DNA of 64,000 nucleotides from Lysobacter firmicutimachus (GCF_037027445.1 NZ_JBANDL010000002.1:1612001-1676000); one strand, 5' to 3'. Positions 47,265-56,607 are shown, numbered from the stretch's first letter. Made by a program: numbers and translations. Notes: generated from the sequence alone by a model not told the origin.

Positions 47265-48662
47265 TCAAGCGTTCGGCAGTTCGCCGACTCCGACGCCGAT
47301 GATCATCGGCACTTCCGAGGTCGTGGTGCCGGTAAAGGTGCGGGTGGCCGGATCGGCGCACCAGCCGGCGGCCCGGCTGCCGCCTTCGGCTTCGAAGGTG
47401 AAGGGCCCGATGCGCAGCCCGGTCGCGGCCTGGAAGGGATAGCCGAAGCGGCGGAAGGTCGAGGTGGTGGTGCGGATCGCGAAGCTGGGCTTGTAGCCGA
47501 CGTACATCGAGCGTTTGACCAGGCCGAAGAAGCCTTTCTCGCCGAACACCGCCTGGCTGCGCTCGTCGCCGAACGCGCTGTAGCCGTGCGCGAACGGACC
47601 GTCGATCAGACTGCGGGCGAAGTCGCCGTCGTACCAGTCGCCGGGTGCGATGGCGATGCGGTCGACCGCGCGGAAGTCTAAGGACAGTTCGAGCTGGTGG
47701 TCGTATTCGAACTCGTCGATGCGTTCCCAGCGGTCGTCGATGCGCAATTGCCAGAACAGACGACGGACCTTGGTCTGTCGGCCGGCCCAGGTCTGGCTGA
47801 AGTCGTAGGGCGCTTCGCGGTTGCTGAAGCCGAGGGTCGCGCCGGCCGGGGCCTCGCCGCGGCGGGCGCGTTCGGTCCAATGTTCGGCGTGCTCGGCGAT
47901 GCGCCAGTCCGGCACCTTCGGCATGCGCAGCAGGTCCAGGTCGGCCAGGCGCACCCGATGGGCTTCGTCGCCGCAGCGGCGCTGCGCGGCGCCGAGCTCG
48001 GCATGGTCGCACTGCGCGACCAGCGCGGCGTAATGCGCCTGTGCCTGGTTCATCGGCACTTCGGCGGCGACGATGCGATTCTGGTACGGGCGGCCGTCGC
48101 GGCTGCCCAGCCATTGACTGAAGCTCGGCGCGTCTTCGCCGCCGCGGGTGGCGTGCACCGATGCGGCCGAGGTCGCGGCCAGGGTGTACTGATTGGTCGC
48201 AGCGACCAGTTCGTCTTCGGCGTCGATCAGGTGCCGGCGCAGGCTCGGGTATTCGGTCTGCGTCTGGGCCACGTTGAGGCACTGCTGATAGGCCTGGTGC
48301 ACCGTGTCGCCGCTGGAGACGAAGGCGGCGATCGCGCTCCATTGCGGCACGGTGGCGCAGAAATCGAACTGGGCGCCGGAAATGAAGCCGGCCTGGGTGG
48401 GCTTCCAGTCCCAGGGCTGGGCCGGGTAGATCAGCTGGAAGTCGTCCGGCGAGGCGTACAAGGAATCGATCAGGGCGCGATACAGCAGGCCCCAGGGCTT
48501 GTCGTCGAAGTCGACGTTGGCGGCCAGGCCGGCGTCGAGCCGGGCCAGTTCGAGCAGACGCCGGTCCTGGGCGCCGTGACGGAACTGCGAGAGCGGACCG
48601 AGATCGTCCTGCACGTCGAGGGCCTCTTCGGCGTCGGGCGCCAGGTAATCGGACTGGGACAT
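47265..48662 (-). CDS. Unknown-family protein A (paralogue of the 50186-51571 gene)
   Basis: 465 aa from the ATG at 48662; no signal peptide, no membrane helix. It shares the full architecture of the 461-aa gene downstream: KPWGLLYRALIDSLYASPDDFQLIYP, GFISGAQFDFCATVPQW, DTVHQAYQQCLNV, a helical middle, PAGATLGFSNREAPYDFSQTW, and a C-terminal beta-rich part with AVFGEKGFFGLVKRSMYVGYKP, ATGLRIGPFTFEAEGGS and VPMIIGVGVGELP. Similar ends occur in uncharacterised bacterial and fungal proteins; no activity is known to me. It is divergent from an RNase-like gene, and the space between carries two copies of a direct-repeat motif. Confidence 0.8.
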   Translation of the reverse strand: MSQSDYLAPDAEEALDVQDDLGPLSQFRHGAQDRRLLELARLDAGLAANVDFDDKPWGLLYRALIDSLYASPDDFQLIYPAQPWDWKPTQAGFISGAQFDFCATVPQWSAIAAFVSSGDTVHQAYQQCLNVAQTQTEYPSLRRHLIDAEDELVAATNQYTLAATSAASVHATRGGEDAPSFSQWLGSRDGRPYQNRIVAAEVPMNQAQAHYAALVAQCDHAELGAAQRRCGDEAHRVRLADLDLLRMPKVPDWRIAEHAEHWTERARRGEAPAGATLGFSNREAPYDFSQTWAGRQTKVRRLFWQLRIDDRWERIDEFEYDHQLELSLDFRAVDRIAIAPGDWYDGDFARSLIDGPFAHGYSAFGDERSQAVFGEKGFFGLVKRSMYVGYKPSFAIRTTTSTFRRFGYPFQAATGLRIGPFTFEAEGGSRAAGWCADPATRTFTGTTTSEVPMIIGVGVGELPNA

Positions 48663-48791
48663 GAGCGGCTCCTTGCTGCTGCCGCGCGATCGGCGGCCGT
48701 GCCCGGCCTCGCGCGCCGGACGGCGGCGCGATCCCGGCGGCGGCACGCGGCGGACCGGTGTCTCAGCGTTGCTTGAACCGGACACGTCCCA

Positions 48792-48810
48792 CCTTACGGC
48801 AACCTTACGG
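48792..48810 (+). promoter_or_regulatory. Direct repeat CCTTACGG-N3-CCTTACGG, site 1A
   Basis: Two perfect CCTTACGG half-sites with 11-bp period, 130 bp before the start of paralogue A. The one-turn spacing is what PhoB/OmpR-type winged-helix proteins bind in tandem. A matching site lies at 51700-51718. Confidence 0.7.
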
Positions 48811-48877
48811 TTGCTCTTTTTGAGATGGATCAATGCTTTAGCGGATCGCGCGCGACTGCGACGCCGCGTGCCGGCGA

Positions 48878-48896
48878 TCGTAAGTTGTCGGTAAGG
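48878..48896 (-). promoter_or_regulatory. Direct repeat in opposite orientation, site 1B
   Basis: Minus-strand CCTTACCG-ACA-ACTTACGA, same 11-bp period as site 1A but facing the RNase-like gene. A matching site lies at 51822-51840. Confidence 0.65.
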
Positions 48897-49060
48897 CGAG
48901 AGGTGCGCGGCGCCGTCATGGTCGATCTGCGGACGCCGATCCCCGGCGTCGCGGACCGCGCGGCCGGTCCGCTCGCACCCCGGCAGGGAGGCGGCCGTCC
49001 TCGTGTGCCGTATGTCGTCGCGCGCTGCCGACCGCTGCAGCGACCTCCAGGAGAACGCCC

Positions 49061-49456
49061 ATGAACGCCAAGCTCGCCACCCCCGTGCTGCTCGCCGTAC
49101 TGGCCGCAGCGCCCGCCCTGGCCCAGGCCGATGCGGCCAAGCCGCCGGTTTGCCGCAGCCTGCCGCCGGACATCAAGGAAGCCATGCGCACCATGTCGTA
49201 CTGCATCACCAATCCGAATCCGATCCCGGAGTGCGCCCGCGCCGGCATGGACGTGCAGGTCTACAACAACGACCCGGCCAAGCTGCCGCGCGCGGCGCGC
49301 GGCCAGCAGTACTGGGAGGGCAAGATCCGCAAGGACGACGGCGCGGCCGGCGAGCGCCGTCTGGTCTATCTGGTGACCATGGGCGAGCGCAAGAACGTCG
49401 TGGCGATGCGCTATTACACGCCCGACCATTACCGGACCTTCTGCGAGATCCAATGA
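49061..49456 (+). CDS. Secreted RNase T1/Sa-like ribonuclease (N1 family)
   Basis: 131 aa, signal peptide MNAKLATPVLLAVLAAAPALAQA. The C-terminal part matches the microbial guanyl-ribonuclease fold: YWEGKI (Glu86), GERRLVYLV (Arg99/Arg100) and YYTPDHYRTFCEI (His123) align with the Glu-Arg-His catalytic set of RNase Sa (HEYTV, TRRII, DYYTGDHYATF). Four cysteines (31, 48, 58, 128) may form two disulfides. No barstar-like inhibitor gene is nearby; export may make one unnecessary. A secreted RNase suggests nutrient scavenging or competition. Confidence 0.72.
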   Translation: MNAKLATPVLLAVLAAAPALAQADAAKPPVCRSLPPDIKEAMRTMSYCITNPNPIPECARAGMDVQVYNNDPAKLPRAARGQQYWEGKIRKDDGAAGERRLVYLVTMGERKNVVAMRYYTPDHYRTFCEIQ

Positions 49457-49556
49457 TCGACCGGGCTACCGGTCCCAACCTGGGCCCGGCGCGGCTCGCG
49501 CCGGGCCTTTCCCGCGTTGGCCCGACGTGCGTCGCGCTGGGCCTTTCCTATGTTCG

Positions 49557-49590
49557 GGGTAGGAGCGGGCAAGCCGCGCCCCCCGCGGAC
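49557..49590. repeat. GTAGGAGCGG-type intergenic repeat, copy 1
   Basis: GGGGTAGGAGCGGGCAAGCC followed by GCG-rich sequence; short palindromic element of the kind found many times in Xanthomonadaceae genomes. Copy 2 lies 84 bp further on. Confidence 0.6.
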
Positions 49591-49640
49591 GCGTAGATAA
49601 ACCAGCGTCTTCTCTATCGATCGAAGCCCGAAACCATCGC

Positions 49641-49680
49641 GGGGGTAGGAGCGGCGCAAGCCGCGACCGCGGTCTCGCGG
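49641..49680. repeat. GTAGGAGCGG-type intergenic repeat, copy 2
   Basis: GGTAGGAGCGGCGCAAGCCG followed by CGACCGCGGTCTCGCGG, including the palindrome CCGCGGT. Confidence 0.6.
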
Positions 49681-49980
49681 TCTCGCGGCGTTCGTCGTTC
49701 GCAGGTCTGTGAAGCTTCAAAGCTATAAGGCGCCAAAGCCAAGCTTCCGTCTGCAAGCGGCCGGGCCACTTTCCTTGTCCAAGGCGACAAAGTCCTACTG
49801 GCTTTCCTTCGGTCAACGTAACCAAAGAAAACGCCATGGTGGTTTCGGTATGGGACGGGGGTTGTGCAGGGCTGCTCCGCACAGGCCCTCCCTGGCCTGG
49901 CTGCGCACGGCCCGCTTCCCTGCGGGCCGCCTCCGGGGCTTCAGGGCGTTCTCGCAAGTTCGCTGCGGCGCCAAGCTCTT

Positions 49981-50037
<57 letters not shown>

Positions 50038-50185
50038 TCCGGGCATCCGGCGAAGGATGCGACGAGGACGACCGAACGCATCCGCCGGGGATGCCGATGC
50101 TGCCTGCGCAAACGGCGACGCCGGCCGGGAGGCCCGGCCGGCGTCGCTTCGGTTTCTCCGCAGCGCGGTCGCGCCGGGTTTGCGC

Positions 50186-51571
50186 TCAGGGCAGCTTGGA
50201 GATCGTCACGCCGATGATCAGCGCCTGGTTCGAGCTGGTGGTGCCGCTGAAGGTCTGGCCGGAGGCGCTCGCGTTCCAGCCGGCATGCTCGCTGCCGCCG
50301 GCGGCTTCGAACACGAACGGCCCGATGCGCAGTCCGGTCGCGGAACCGAACTTCTGCCGGAACGAGTCGAAGGTCGACTTGCTGGTGCGGATCGTGAAGG
50401 CCGGCTTGAAGCCGACGATCATGCCGGTCTTGAGCAGGGTGAAGAAGCCCTTCTCGCCGAACACGGCCTTGTTGCCGTCGCCGCCGAACTCGCTGTAGCC
50501 GCGGGTGTAGGGACCGTCCGACAGGCTGCGCACCACCGGGCCGTTGTACCAGTCCGCAGGCTGGATCTGGATCTGGTCGATGGCCTGGAACTCCAACGAG
50601 ACTTCGAGCTCGTTGTCGCTCTCGAACTGGGTCACGCGTTCCCACTTGCCGTTGACCTGCACTTCCCAGAACCACTGCAGCACCGCCGCCGAGCCGCCGG
50701 CCCAGGTCTTCTTGTAGTCGTAGGACGAGTCGCGCGAGGTGAAGCCCATCGTCGCCCCGGCCGGCCCTTCGTTCGCCATCACCGCATCGACCCAATCGGC
50801 CGCGTTCTGGGCCACGGCCCAGTACGGAACCATGGGGTAGTTCTGCAGCCCGGGGGACTCCAAGTGCGCATAGAAATCCTGGTTGGCGTACTGCTTCTGC
50901 GCTTCGGCCAGGCCGGGCGTGTTGGCTTCCGCAACCAGGGCGTTGTAGGTCGTCTGTGCCTGGGTCAGCTTGGTGTCGGCGGTGGCGAGCTTGGTCGCCC
51001 AGCCCTTGCCGGCGAGCGAGCCGAGCCAGTCCGAGAACGAAGGGTCGTTGTCCTTGACCTGGTCGCCGTAGCGGATTTCGGCTTGGCGATAGATGCTGTC
51101 GTAGTTGTTGCTCGCCGAGGTCATCTGCTGGTCCGCGTCGCGGATCTTCTGGCGCAGCTTGGCATCGTCGGTCGCGGCGACGATCACGTTGAGGAACTGC
51201 TGGTAGGCGTCGTTGAAGCGATCGCCGCTGGAAATGTAATTGCCGACCGCGCTCCATTGCGGCATGGTCGAACAGAAGTCGTATTGCGCCGAACCGATGA
51301 AGCCGGACTGGGCGGTTTCCCAGTTCCACTTGGTGAACGGGTACACCAGCTGGAACGTCTCCGGCGTCACGCCGAGCGAGTTGACCAGCGCGCTGTACAG
51401 CAAGCTCCACGGCTTCTGGTTGTAGTCGGCCGCGGCGGCGGCGTCGCCGGTGAGCGCGCGCTGTTGCACTCGACGCTCGTAAGCCTGATCGCGGAACGCG
51501 GAGACGATTTCGTCGTTGCCGTTGTCGCCCGGTTGGGCGCTGTTGGCGTCCTGAGGTTGGTTCTTGAGCAT
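50186..51571 (-). CDS. Unknown-family protein B (paralogue of the 47265-48662 gene)
   Basis: 461 aa, cytosolic by sequence (no signal peptide or membrane helix). Same order of blocks as paralogue A: KPWSLLYSALVNSLGVTPETFQLVYP, GFIGSAQYDFCSTMPQW, GDRFNDAYQQFLNV, PAGATMGFTSRDSSYDYKKTW, AVFGEKGFFTLLKTGMIVGFKP, ATGLRIGPFVFEAAGGS and ALIIGVTISKLP. The N-terminal ~40 residues are Gln/Asn-rich and variable. It is divergent from a secreted protein gene, and its upstream region repeats the motif layout of paralogue A, so the whole locus looks duplicated. Function unknown; the beta-rich end could be a carbohydrate- or lipid-binding or aerolysin-like fold, but this is speculation. Confidence 0.8.
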   Translation of the reverse strand: MLKNQPQDANSAQPGDNGNDEIVSAFRDQAYERRVQQRALTGDAAAAADYNQKPWSLLYSALVNSLGVTPETFQLVYPFTKWNWETAQSGFIGSAQYDFCSTMPQWSAVGNYISSGDRFNDAYQQFLNVIVAATDDAKLRQKIRDADQQMTSASNNYDSIYRQAEIRYGDQVKDNDPSFSDWLGSLAGKGWATKLATADTKLTQAQTTYNALVAEANTPGLAEAQKQYANQDFYAHLESPGLQNYPMVPYWAVAQNAADWVDAVMANEGPAGATMGFTSRDSSYDYKKTWAGGSAAVLQWFWEVQVNGKWERVTQFESDNELEVSLEFQAIDQIQIQPADWYNGPVVRSLSDGPYTRGYSEFGGDGNKAVFGEKGFFTLLKTGMIVGFKPAFTIRTSKSTFDSFRQKFGSATGLRIGPFVFEAAGGSEHAGWNASASGQTFSGTTSSNQALIIGVTISKLP

Positions 51572-51699
51572 GGCCCTGACTCCCTGAGCCCGCGCTTGGC
51601 GGGTCCGTGCGGATGCCGCGCGCCGGACGGCGCCGCGGTCCCGGATGCGGCACGGCGCCGTCCGAGGACGCCGACTGTGCGCAGTCGCGCCGCGCGGCG

Positions 51700-51718
51700 C
51701 CTTACGGCAACCTTACTG
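51700..51718 (+). promoter_or_regulatory. Direct repeat CCTTACGG-N3-CCTTACTG, site 2A
   Basis: 11-bp-period direct repeat 129 bp before the start of paralogue B; nearly identical in sequence and distance to site 1A upstream of paralogue A. Confidence 0.7.
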
Positions 51719-51821
51719 TTCCAATCGGCCCGCGATTTCATGCGCTTGCGGCGATGTCCACGCGTGTCGGCAAGAAGCGGTGATTAACGGTGATTTCGCG
51801 CAACGGCCATTGCGGAAGCGA

Positions 51822-51840
51822 TCGTCAGTTGCCGGTAAGG
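51822..51840 (-). promoter_or_regulatory. Direct repeat in opposite orientation, site 2B
   Basis: Minus-strand CCTTACCG-GCA-ACTGACGA, matching site 1B, and 105 bp before the secreted-protein gene at 51945. Confidence 0.65.
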
Positions 51841-51944
51841 CGAGGTGCGGTCTGCGTCGCCAAAGTCGCCTTGCGATACCGCCAGGCGGTACGACGCGAC
51901 GGTGTTGGCCGTCGCGAAATTTTTTGCCGATGAGAGAACTCGCC

Positions 51945-52481
51945 ATGAAAACATTGCGATTGCTGGCGCTGCCGTGGCTGATGGCGTTGGCGACGGCGCC
52001 GGTTGCGGCGTCGCCGCGAATCGAGGCGTACGAGACGACGTCGCAGGCCGGAGACAGCGACGATCTGGACAAGAAGGACGTGGAGCGGCGATCCAAGCTC
52101 GAGGGCTGCCAGTTGGTTCCCTATGCATCGCGGCGCGATAACTGCGTCACGGAAAGCCTGGGGCTGGACGGGGGGCAGGCCTGCGGCGCCAGGCCGTGCT
52201 CGCGCGATACGCCCAAGCTGAATCCGGTCCTGTTGCGGGCGTGGAAGAATTGCGCGGACCGGCGCGGCTTCATCGTCGACGACTACCGCGATACGCTGGC
52301 CGCGATCGACCGCTACAAGGCGTCGGCGAAGTACAAGGATTGGACCGAGGACGAGCGCGCCGCCCTCGATATCCTGACCGGCAAGATCGAAACCGCGCGG
52401 CGCGCGAATACGAAAGGGCTGAGCAACGCCCACACGATGGCGTTCCAATGCGAGCGCCTGATCCGCGGCAGCGGCGGCTGA
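51945..52481 (+). CDS. Small secreted protein of unknown family
   Basis: 178 aa, signal peptide MKTLRLLALPWLMALATAPVAAS (an in-frame ATG at 51930 would only lengthen it). The mature part begins with an acidic stretch (GDSDDLDKKDVERR), then six cysteines (EGCQLV, DNCVTE, QACGARPCSRD, KNCADRRG, FQCERL) and helical segments. No family recognised. It occupies the same divergent position relative to paralogue B as the RNase-like gene does to paralogue A. Confidence 0.65.
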   Translation: MKTLRLLALPWLMALATAPVAASPRIEAYETTSQAGDSDDLDKKDVERRSKLEGCQLVPYASRRDNCVTESLGLDGGQACGARPCSRDTPKLNPVLLRAWKNCADRRGFIVDDYRDTLAAIDRYKASAKYKDWTEDERAALDILTGKIETARRANTKGLSNAHTMAFQCERLIRGSGG

Positions 52482-52537
52482 GCGCGCGGCGAAGGGCGTT
52501 CCGGGCATTTCCGTGCCCGGAACGCCGCGTACGGCGA

Positions 52538-52972
52538 CTAGTTGGCTTTATTGCCGGCCTTCCTGACCTGGCCCGCCTGCGGAGTGATCTCCGGGTCGTT
52601 GCCGACTTGCGGATCGCAGGCCACCAGCACGCCGCGCTTGCCGTCGCGCACCAGCACGGAGAAGAAGATCAGGGTGGGGGTATCGTTGCGGTTCATCATG
52701 CTGACGCTGCGGCCGTCGGAGGCGATCTTGATGTCGTAGATCTGGTTCTTAGCGTCCGAGGTGAGCAGGCTCTCGATCACGAAGTGCTTGGAGACGCCTT
52801 CGTCGAGCTGATAGACCATCTGCACCGGACTTTGGCCCTTGTAAGCCATGACCACGTCCGGCGAGAAGCTGTAGAAGTATTCGCCGCGGCCGGCGTTGCC
52901 GCCGAACACGACGTAGGCGACGGTGAATTCGATGACGATGGGGGTCTTGGAGGCGGCTTGGGCCTTGGGCAT
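52538..52972 (-). CDS. Hypothetical soluble protein
   Basis: 144 aa, no signal peptide. Beta-rich sequence (TPIVIEFTVAYVVFGGNAG, EYFYSFSPDVVMAYKGQSP, IYDIKIASDGRSVSMMNRND, TLIFFSVLVRDGKRGVLVACDP). I recognise no family. It lies 27 bp downstream of the large STAND regulator on the same strand and is probably co-transcribed with it. Confidence 0.6.
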   Translation of the reverse strand: MPKAQAASKTPIVIEFTVAYVVFGGNAGRGEYFYSFSPDVVMAYKGQSPVQMVYQLDEGVSKHFVIESLLTSDAKNQIYDIKIASDGRSVSMMNRNDTPTLIFFSVLVRDGKRGVLVACDPQVGNDPEITPQAGQVRKAGNKAN

Positions 52973-52999
52973 GGTGGAGCTTCCTAGCGGGTGGATGAA

Positions 53000-55900
53000 C
53001 TAGTGGGTGGATGCGTCGTAGAAGGCGATGAAGTCGGGGTGGCGATAGCCGCTGCTGTGCAGCCATTCGAGCTGGCGCGTCGCCGCGTCGCGCGCGCCGA
53101 GATGGATTTGCGCGCGGGACCAGGCATCCAGCAGGGAACGGTCGCTGGAATCGGCGACGCGTCCGGCGACCAGGTCGCGCACCCGGGTCCAATCGTTGCG
53201 GGCGAGTTCGGTCTGGCCGCGGGCGGCGAGCCGTTCGCCGCGCCAGGCCAGGGCCCAGGCCAAGGCGGCCAGGCTCTTGGCGTCGCCCGGCGCCTGCGCC
53301 TGCAGCGCGGCGAGTTCGGCGACGGCGCGATCCACCAATTCAGGCTGAGTCGCTGTCTGCGGGTCGACCTCGGCCAGGCGCAGGTTCAGCAGCGCGCCGA
53401 CCCGACGCCACTCCGGCAAGGGCTCTTGCTCGGTCAGCAGCGGCGCCAGACTGTCGCGCCCCTCGCGCAGCAGCGCGACCGCGCGTTGGCGCGCGCCGCG
53501 CAAGGTCTCGATCCGGCCCGCATGCGCATAGGCGTGGGCGAGATCGCGGCGCCAGGTACTGTTGTCGGGTTGCTGGCGGACCAGCGCGCGCAACAGGCTC
53601 AGGGTTTCGCCGACTTCGGCCGCGGCCTGCTCGGTATGGCCGCGGTCGATGGACAGGATCGAGGTGCGCAGCAGCGATGTCGCCAGTTTGCGCCGCCAGG
53701 CGTCGGCATCGGGTTCGCTGGCGACCAGTTCGCGCAGCATCCGGTTCTGCAGTAAATAGCCTTGCGCGGCGTCGTCCAGTTGTCCGCGCGCCTCCTGCGA
53801 ACTGCTGAGCCAGGACAGGCTGTCGACCAGATCGAAGCGCAGCGGCTTGTCGTCGGGCTTGTCCGCCAGCAACCGCTGCTTGATCGCCACCGAGCGCGCG
53901 AACAGGTCGGCGGCTTCGGCGCTGCGCTGGCGGGTGTGGGCGAGGGTGCCGAGATTGTTGAGCGCGTAGGACAACTCCAACTGCCAGCGCGGGTCGGCCG
54001 GCGCGCGCGCGACCAGCGTCTCGCTGGCGCGCAGATACTCGCGCCAGTGGGCTTGCGCAGCGTCGAGGCGCTTTTGCCGGAAGTCGTAATAGCCCTGCCA
54101 GTAGGCGACCGTGCCCGATTCGGCCAGCATCTCCGACGAGTCCGGGGTCGCTCGGCGAGCCTGGCGCAAGGCGGCCGCGGCGCGCTCGAAGGCCTGGTGG
54201 GCCTCGTCGAAACGCCCCTGGTTCATCAGCACTTCGCCCACCGTGCGCAGGGCGCGCACGTGGCTGAGCAGTTCGCGCGGCTGCATCCGCGCGTCCGGCA
54301 TGCGCTCCAGATAGCGCAGGGCCTGGCTGCCGACGCTGTCGAGCAGCTTGAGATTGCCGAGCGGCCGCAGTTGCTCGGCCAGGTCGCCGAGCATGAAGCC
54401 GACCAATTGCTGGGCCTGGTCGCGATGGCGTTCGGCTTCGCGCCGCGCCTGCCAGGCCTGCAGGCCCAACCCGGTCGCGGTCAAGGCCAGGGCGCCGAGG
54501 CCGCCGAGAGCGGCGGTGCGCAGCCAGCGTTTGCGCTGTTGCTGGCGTTCGCAGGCGCGCAGGAACTCGCGTTCGCCGGGGCCGAGTTCGGCCGGCAGCC
54601 GGCGTGCGGCTTCCTGCGCTTCGGCCAAGGGGCGGCCCGGGTTGAGCAGGTGATCGGCACGGCGTCCGCCGTCGACCCAGCGCCGGGTCGCGCGCTGCAA
54701 GCGTTCGCGCGCCTGCAGCAACTGGCGGTTGTCGTGCGCCCATTCGCGCGCGCGCGGCCATTGCCGCAGCAGGGCCTCGTGGGCGACGCCGAAGCCGGGC
54801 TCGCCGCCGCTGAGTTCGCCGACGAACAGGCGCGCGCGGATGAAGGCCTCGGCCAATTCGCGTGCCGCCGGCGCTGCCAGCGACGACCACGATACCCGGC
54901 GCGCGGTGACCGCATCGCTGTCCGGGCGGATCACGATCAGCGCCGCCAGCACCTGTTCCAGGCTGGCCTGGGCATCGCTGGGCAGTTCGCTGTAGACCTG
55001 TTCGGCGCGGTGGGCGAGGGCGCCTTCCAGCCCGCCGATCTCGCGGTAGGCGGCCAGGCTCAACACGCCGCCCGGGGCCTGGCGTTCGTACAGCGCCTGC
55101 AGAGTGTGCTGCAGCAGCGGCAGCGAATCGGGGTGCTGGGCGGCGGCGTCGCGCAGCAGGTCGTCCAGGCGCACCGAGCTGTCGGGGTCCTCTTCGAAAC
55201 TCAGGCCGGCCAATGCGGCCGGAGCGCGGATGATCTGGCCGATTTCGCCCAGGCGCGGGGTCAGCAGGTCGATATGGCCGTCGCCGGCCTTGAGCTCGGC
55301 GACGCCGGGCACCTCTTCGATCAGGCGCGGATAGAAATCGCTGCGGGTGATCGCGATCGCGGCCACGCCGGCGCAGCCGCACAGGTTGCGCAGCGCGGCG
55401 CCGAGTTCCTCGCGATCGCGATCGAGGATCGCCGGCTCGGCCACCGCCGCTTCGGCGTGGTCGATCACCAGCAGCAGGTGCGCATCGGCGGCGCGTTGCC
55501 CGCTCAGGCGCACGAAGGCGTCGGCGATGCGCGCCTGCACCGCGTCCGGCGCATCGCGCAACTGCAGCGCCAGCGTTGGCGCCTCCAAGGCCAGGAACAC
55601 CGGGCGGCCGCCGAGGCTCCAGCCGCACAAGGCCTGGGCCAAGCGCGCGAGCACGTCGCCGCCGCGGCAGATGCCCAGATCGAAGTACACCGTCGACAGT
55701 GCGTGCAGGCCGTCGAAGCCGCCGGCCTGTTGCAGCAGCGGCATCACCCCGGCGCGCAGCAGCGAGGTCTTGCCGCAGCCGCTGGCGCCGGAGACCAGGA
55801 CGAAACGGCGCTGGTTCTGCACCTGTTCGCGCAGGGTCGAGAGCAGGTCGGCGGTGGCGCGGGCACGGCCGAAGAACACGCCGGCATGGGCTTCGTCGAA

Positions 55901-56323
55901 CGAGCGCAGGCCGACGTAAGGGCTGCCCTCGGTCCAGGCGGCGGCGCGCGGCAGCCCGCTGCGGTAATCGTCGGGAAAGGCCACCGGCGCGACCAGTCGA
56001 TAGCCGCGCTTGCGGATGGTCTCGATGTACTCGGGTTCGCGGCTGCTGTCGCCGAGCCGGCGCCGCAGTTGGGCGATGGTCTTGTGGACCGGATTGTCGC
56101 CGTAGAAGGTGCCGCGCCAGATCTCGATCAGCAACTGCTCGGCGCTCACCACCTCGCCGGCGCGCTCGGCCAGCGCGACCAGCACTTCCATCATGCGCGG
56201 TTCCAGCGCGGTGGTCGTGCCGTCGCGGACGATGGCCAGGCGGTCGGGCTGGACCAGCAGGGCGCCGATGCGGAACTGCGACACCGCGGCGAGGTTTTTG
56301 ATCCGATCGATGCGTTGTGGCAT
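53000..56323 (-). CDS. Winged-helix STAND ATPase with TPR region (transcription regulator)
   Basis: 1107 aa from the ATG at 56323; upstream codons look untranslated. Residues ~15-113 form a PhoB/CadC-type winged helix (LEPRMMEVLVALAERAGEVVS, HKTIAQLRRRLGDSSREPEYI, ETIRKRGYRLVAPV). SPYVGLRSFDEAHAGVFFGR introduces a STAND-type P-loop ATPase with Walker A GASGCGKTS (179-187) and Walker B LLLVIDHAE. A membrane helix (LGGLGALALTATGLGLQAW) precedes a TPR-rich C-terminus (ELSYALNNLGTLAHTRQRSAEA). Such proteins couple an envelope or peptide signal to DNA binding. It lies next to the two loci bearing 11-bp-period direct repeats, which fit its DNA-binding domain type. Confidence 0.85.
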   Translation of the reverse strand: MPQRIDRIKNLAAVSQFRIGALLVQPDRLAIVRDGTTTALEPRMMEVLVALAERAGEVVSAEQLLIEIWRGTFYGDNPVHKTIAQLRRRLGDSSREPEYIETIRKRGYRLVAPVAFPDDYRSGLPRAAAWTEGSPYVGLRSFDEAHAGVFFGRARATADLLSTLREQVQNQRRFVLVSGASGCGKTSLLRAGVMPLLQQAGGFDGLHALSTVYFDLGICRGGDVLARLAQALCGWSLGGRPVFLALEAPTLALQLRDAPDAVQARIADAFVRLSGQRAADAHLLLVIDHAEAAVAEPAILDRDREELGAALRNLCGCAGVAAIAITRSDFYPRLIEEVPGVAELKAGDGHIDLLTPRLGEIGQIIRAPAALAGLSFEEDPDSSVRLDDLLRDAAAQHPDSLPLLQHTLQALYERQAPGGVLSLAAYREIGGLEGALAHRAEQVYSELPSDAQASLEQVLAALIVIRPDSDAVTARRVSWSSLAAPAARELAEAFIRARLFVGELSGGEPGFGVAHEALLRQWPRAREWAHDNRQLLQARERLQRATRRWVDGGRRADHLLNPGRPLAEAQEAARRLPAELGPGEREFLRACERQQQRKRWLRTAALGGLGALALTATGLGLQAWQARREAERHRDQAQQLVGFMLGDLAEQLRPLGNLKLLDSVGSQALRYLERMPDARMQPRELLSHVRALRTVGEVLMNQGRFDEAHQAFERAAAALRQARRATPDSSEMLAESGTVAYWQGYYDFRQKRLDAAQAHWREYLRASETLVARAPADPRWQLELSYALNNLGTLAHTRQRSAEAADLFARSVAIKQRLLADKPDDKPLRFDLVDSLSWLSSSQEARGQLDDAAQGYLLQNRMLRELVASEPDADAWRRKLATSLLRTSILSIDRGHTEQAAAEVGETLSLLRALVRQQPDNSTWRRDLAHAYAHAGRIETLRGARQRAVALLREGRDSLAPLLTEQEPLPEWRRVGALLNLRLAEVDPQTATQPELVDRAVAELAALQAQAPGDAKSLAALAWALAWRGERLAARGQTELARNDWTRVRDLVAGRVADSSDRSLLDAWSRAQIHLGARDAATRQLEWLHSSGYRHPDFIAFYDASTH

Positions 56324-56607
56324 CGCAGCGCACGCTCGTGGTTGGTCGTCGACGAGGGGAGGGCGCATGCCGGTGCATGCCCGCCCCGTCGTCCGCGCGA
56401 CCCGACATCGGTGCGGCAGGCGAGAGGCCGCGGCGCAGCGCCCCATCGCTAAGCCGGCGGAATCGGTGGAGCGCTAAAACTAGCAAAACCGTCGCTGCCC
56501 GTGTGTGTCCGCAAGCGGACTTTGCCGGCTGCGCCGGAATCGCGGGCGGTGGCCGCTATGGGGTCCGGTTTGCGTGAGCGCCGCGCGAGCGCGAGTGACG
56601 CGGCGGG
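56324..56607. other. Intergenic region upstream of the STAND regulator
   Basis: About 280 bp; no copy of the CCTTACGG repeat and no gene seen. Confidence 0.45.

Larger units (their letters stand above)
48663..49060. other. Divergent intergenic region with two regulatory repeats
   Basis: 398 bp between paralogue A and the secreted RNase-like gene. Apart from sites 1A and 1B no gene is seen. An AT-rich patch (CTCTTTTTGAGATGGATCAATGC) between the two sites may contain promoter elements. Confidence 0.6.

Noticed and set aside
53762..56452. 896-aa open frame on the plus strand opposite the STAND regulator
   Set aside because: Gln/Ala/Arg-rich shadow; the minus strand has clear winged-helix, Walker and TPR motifs.
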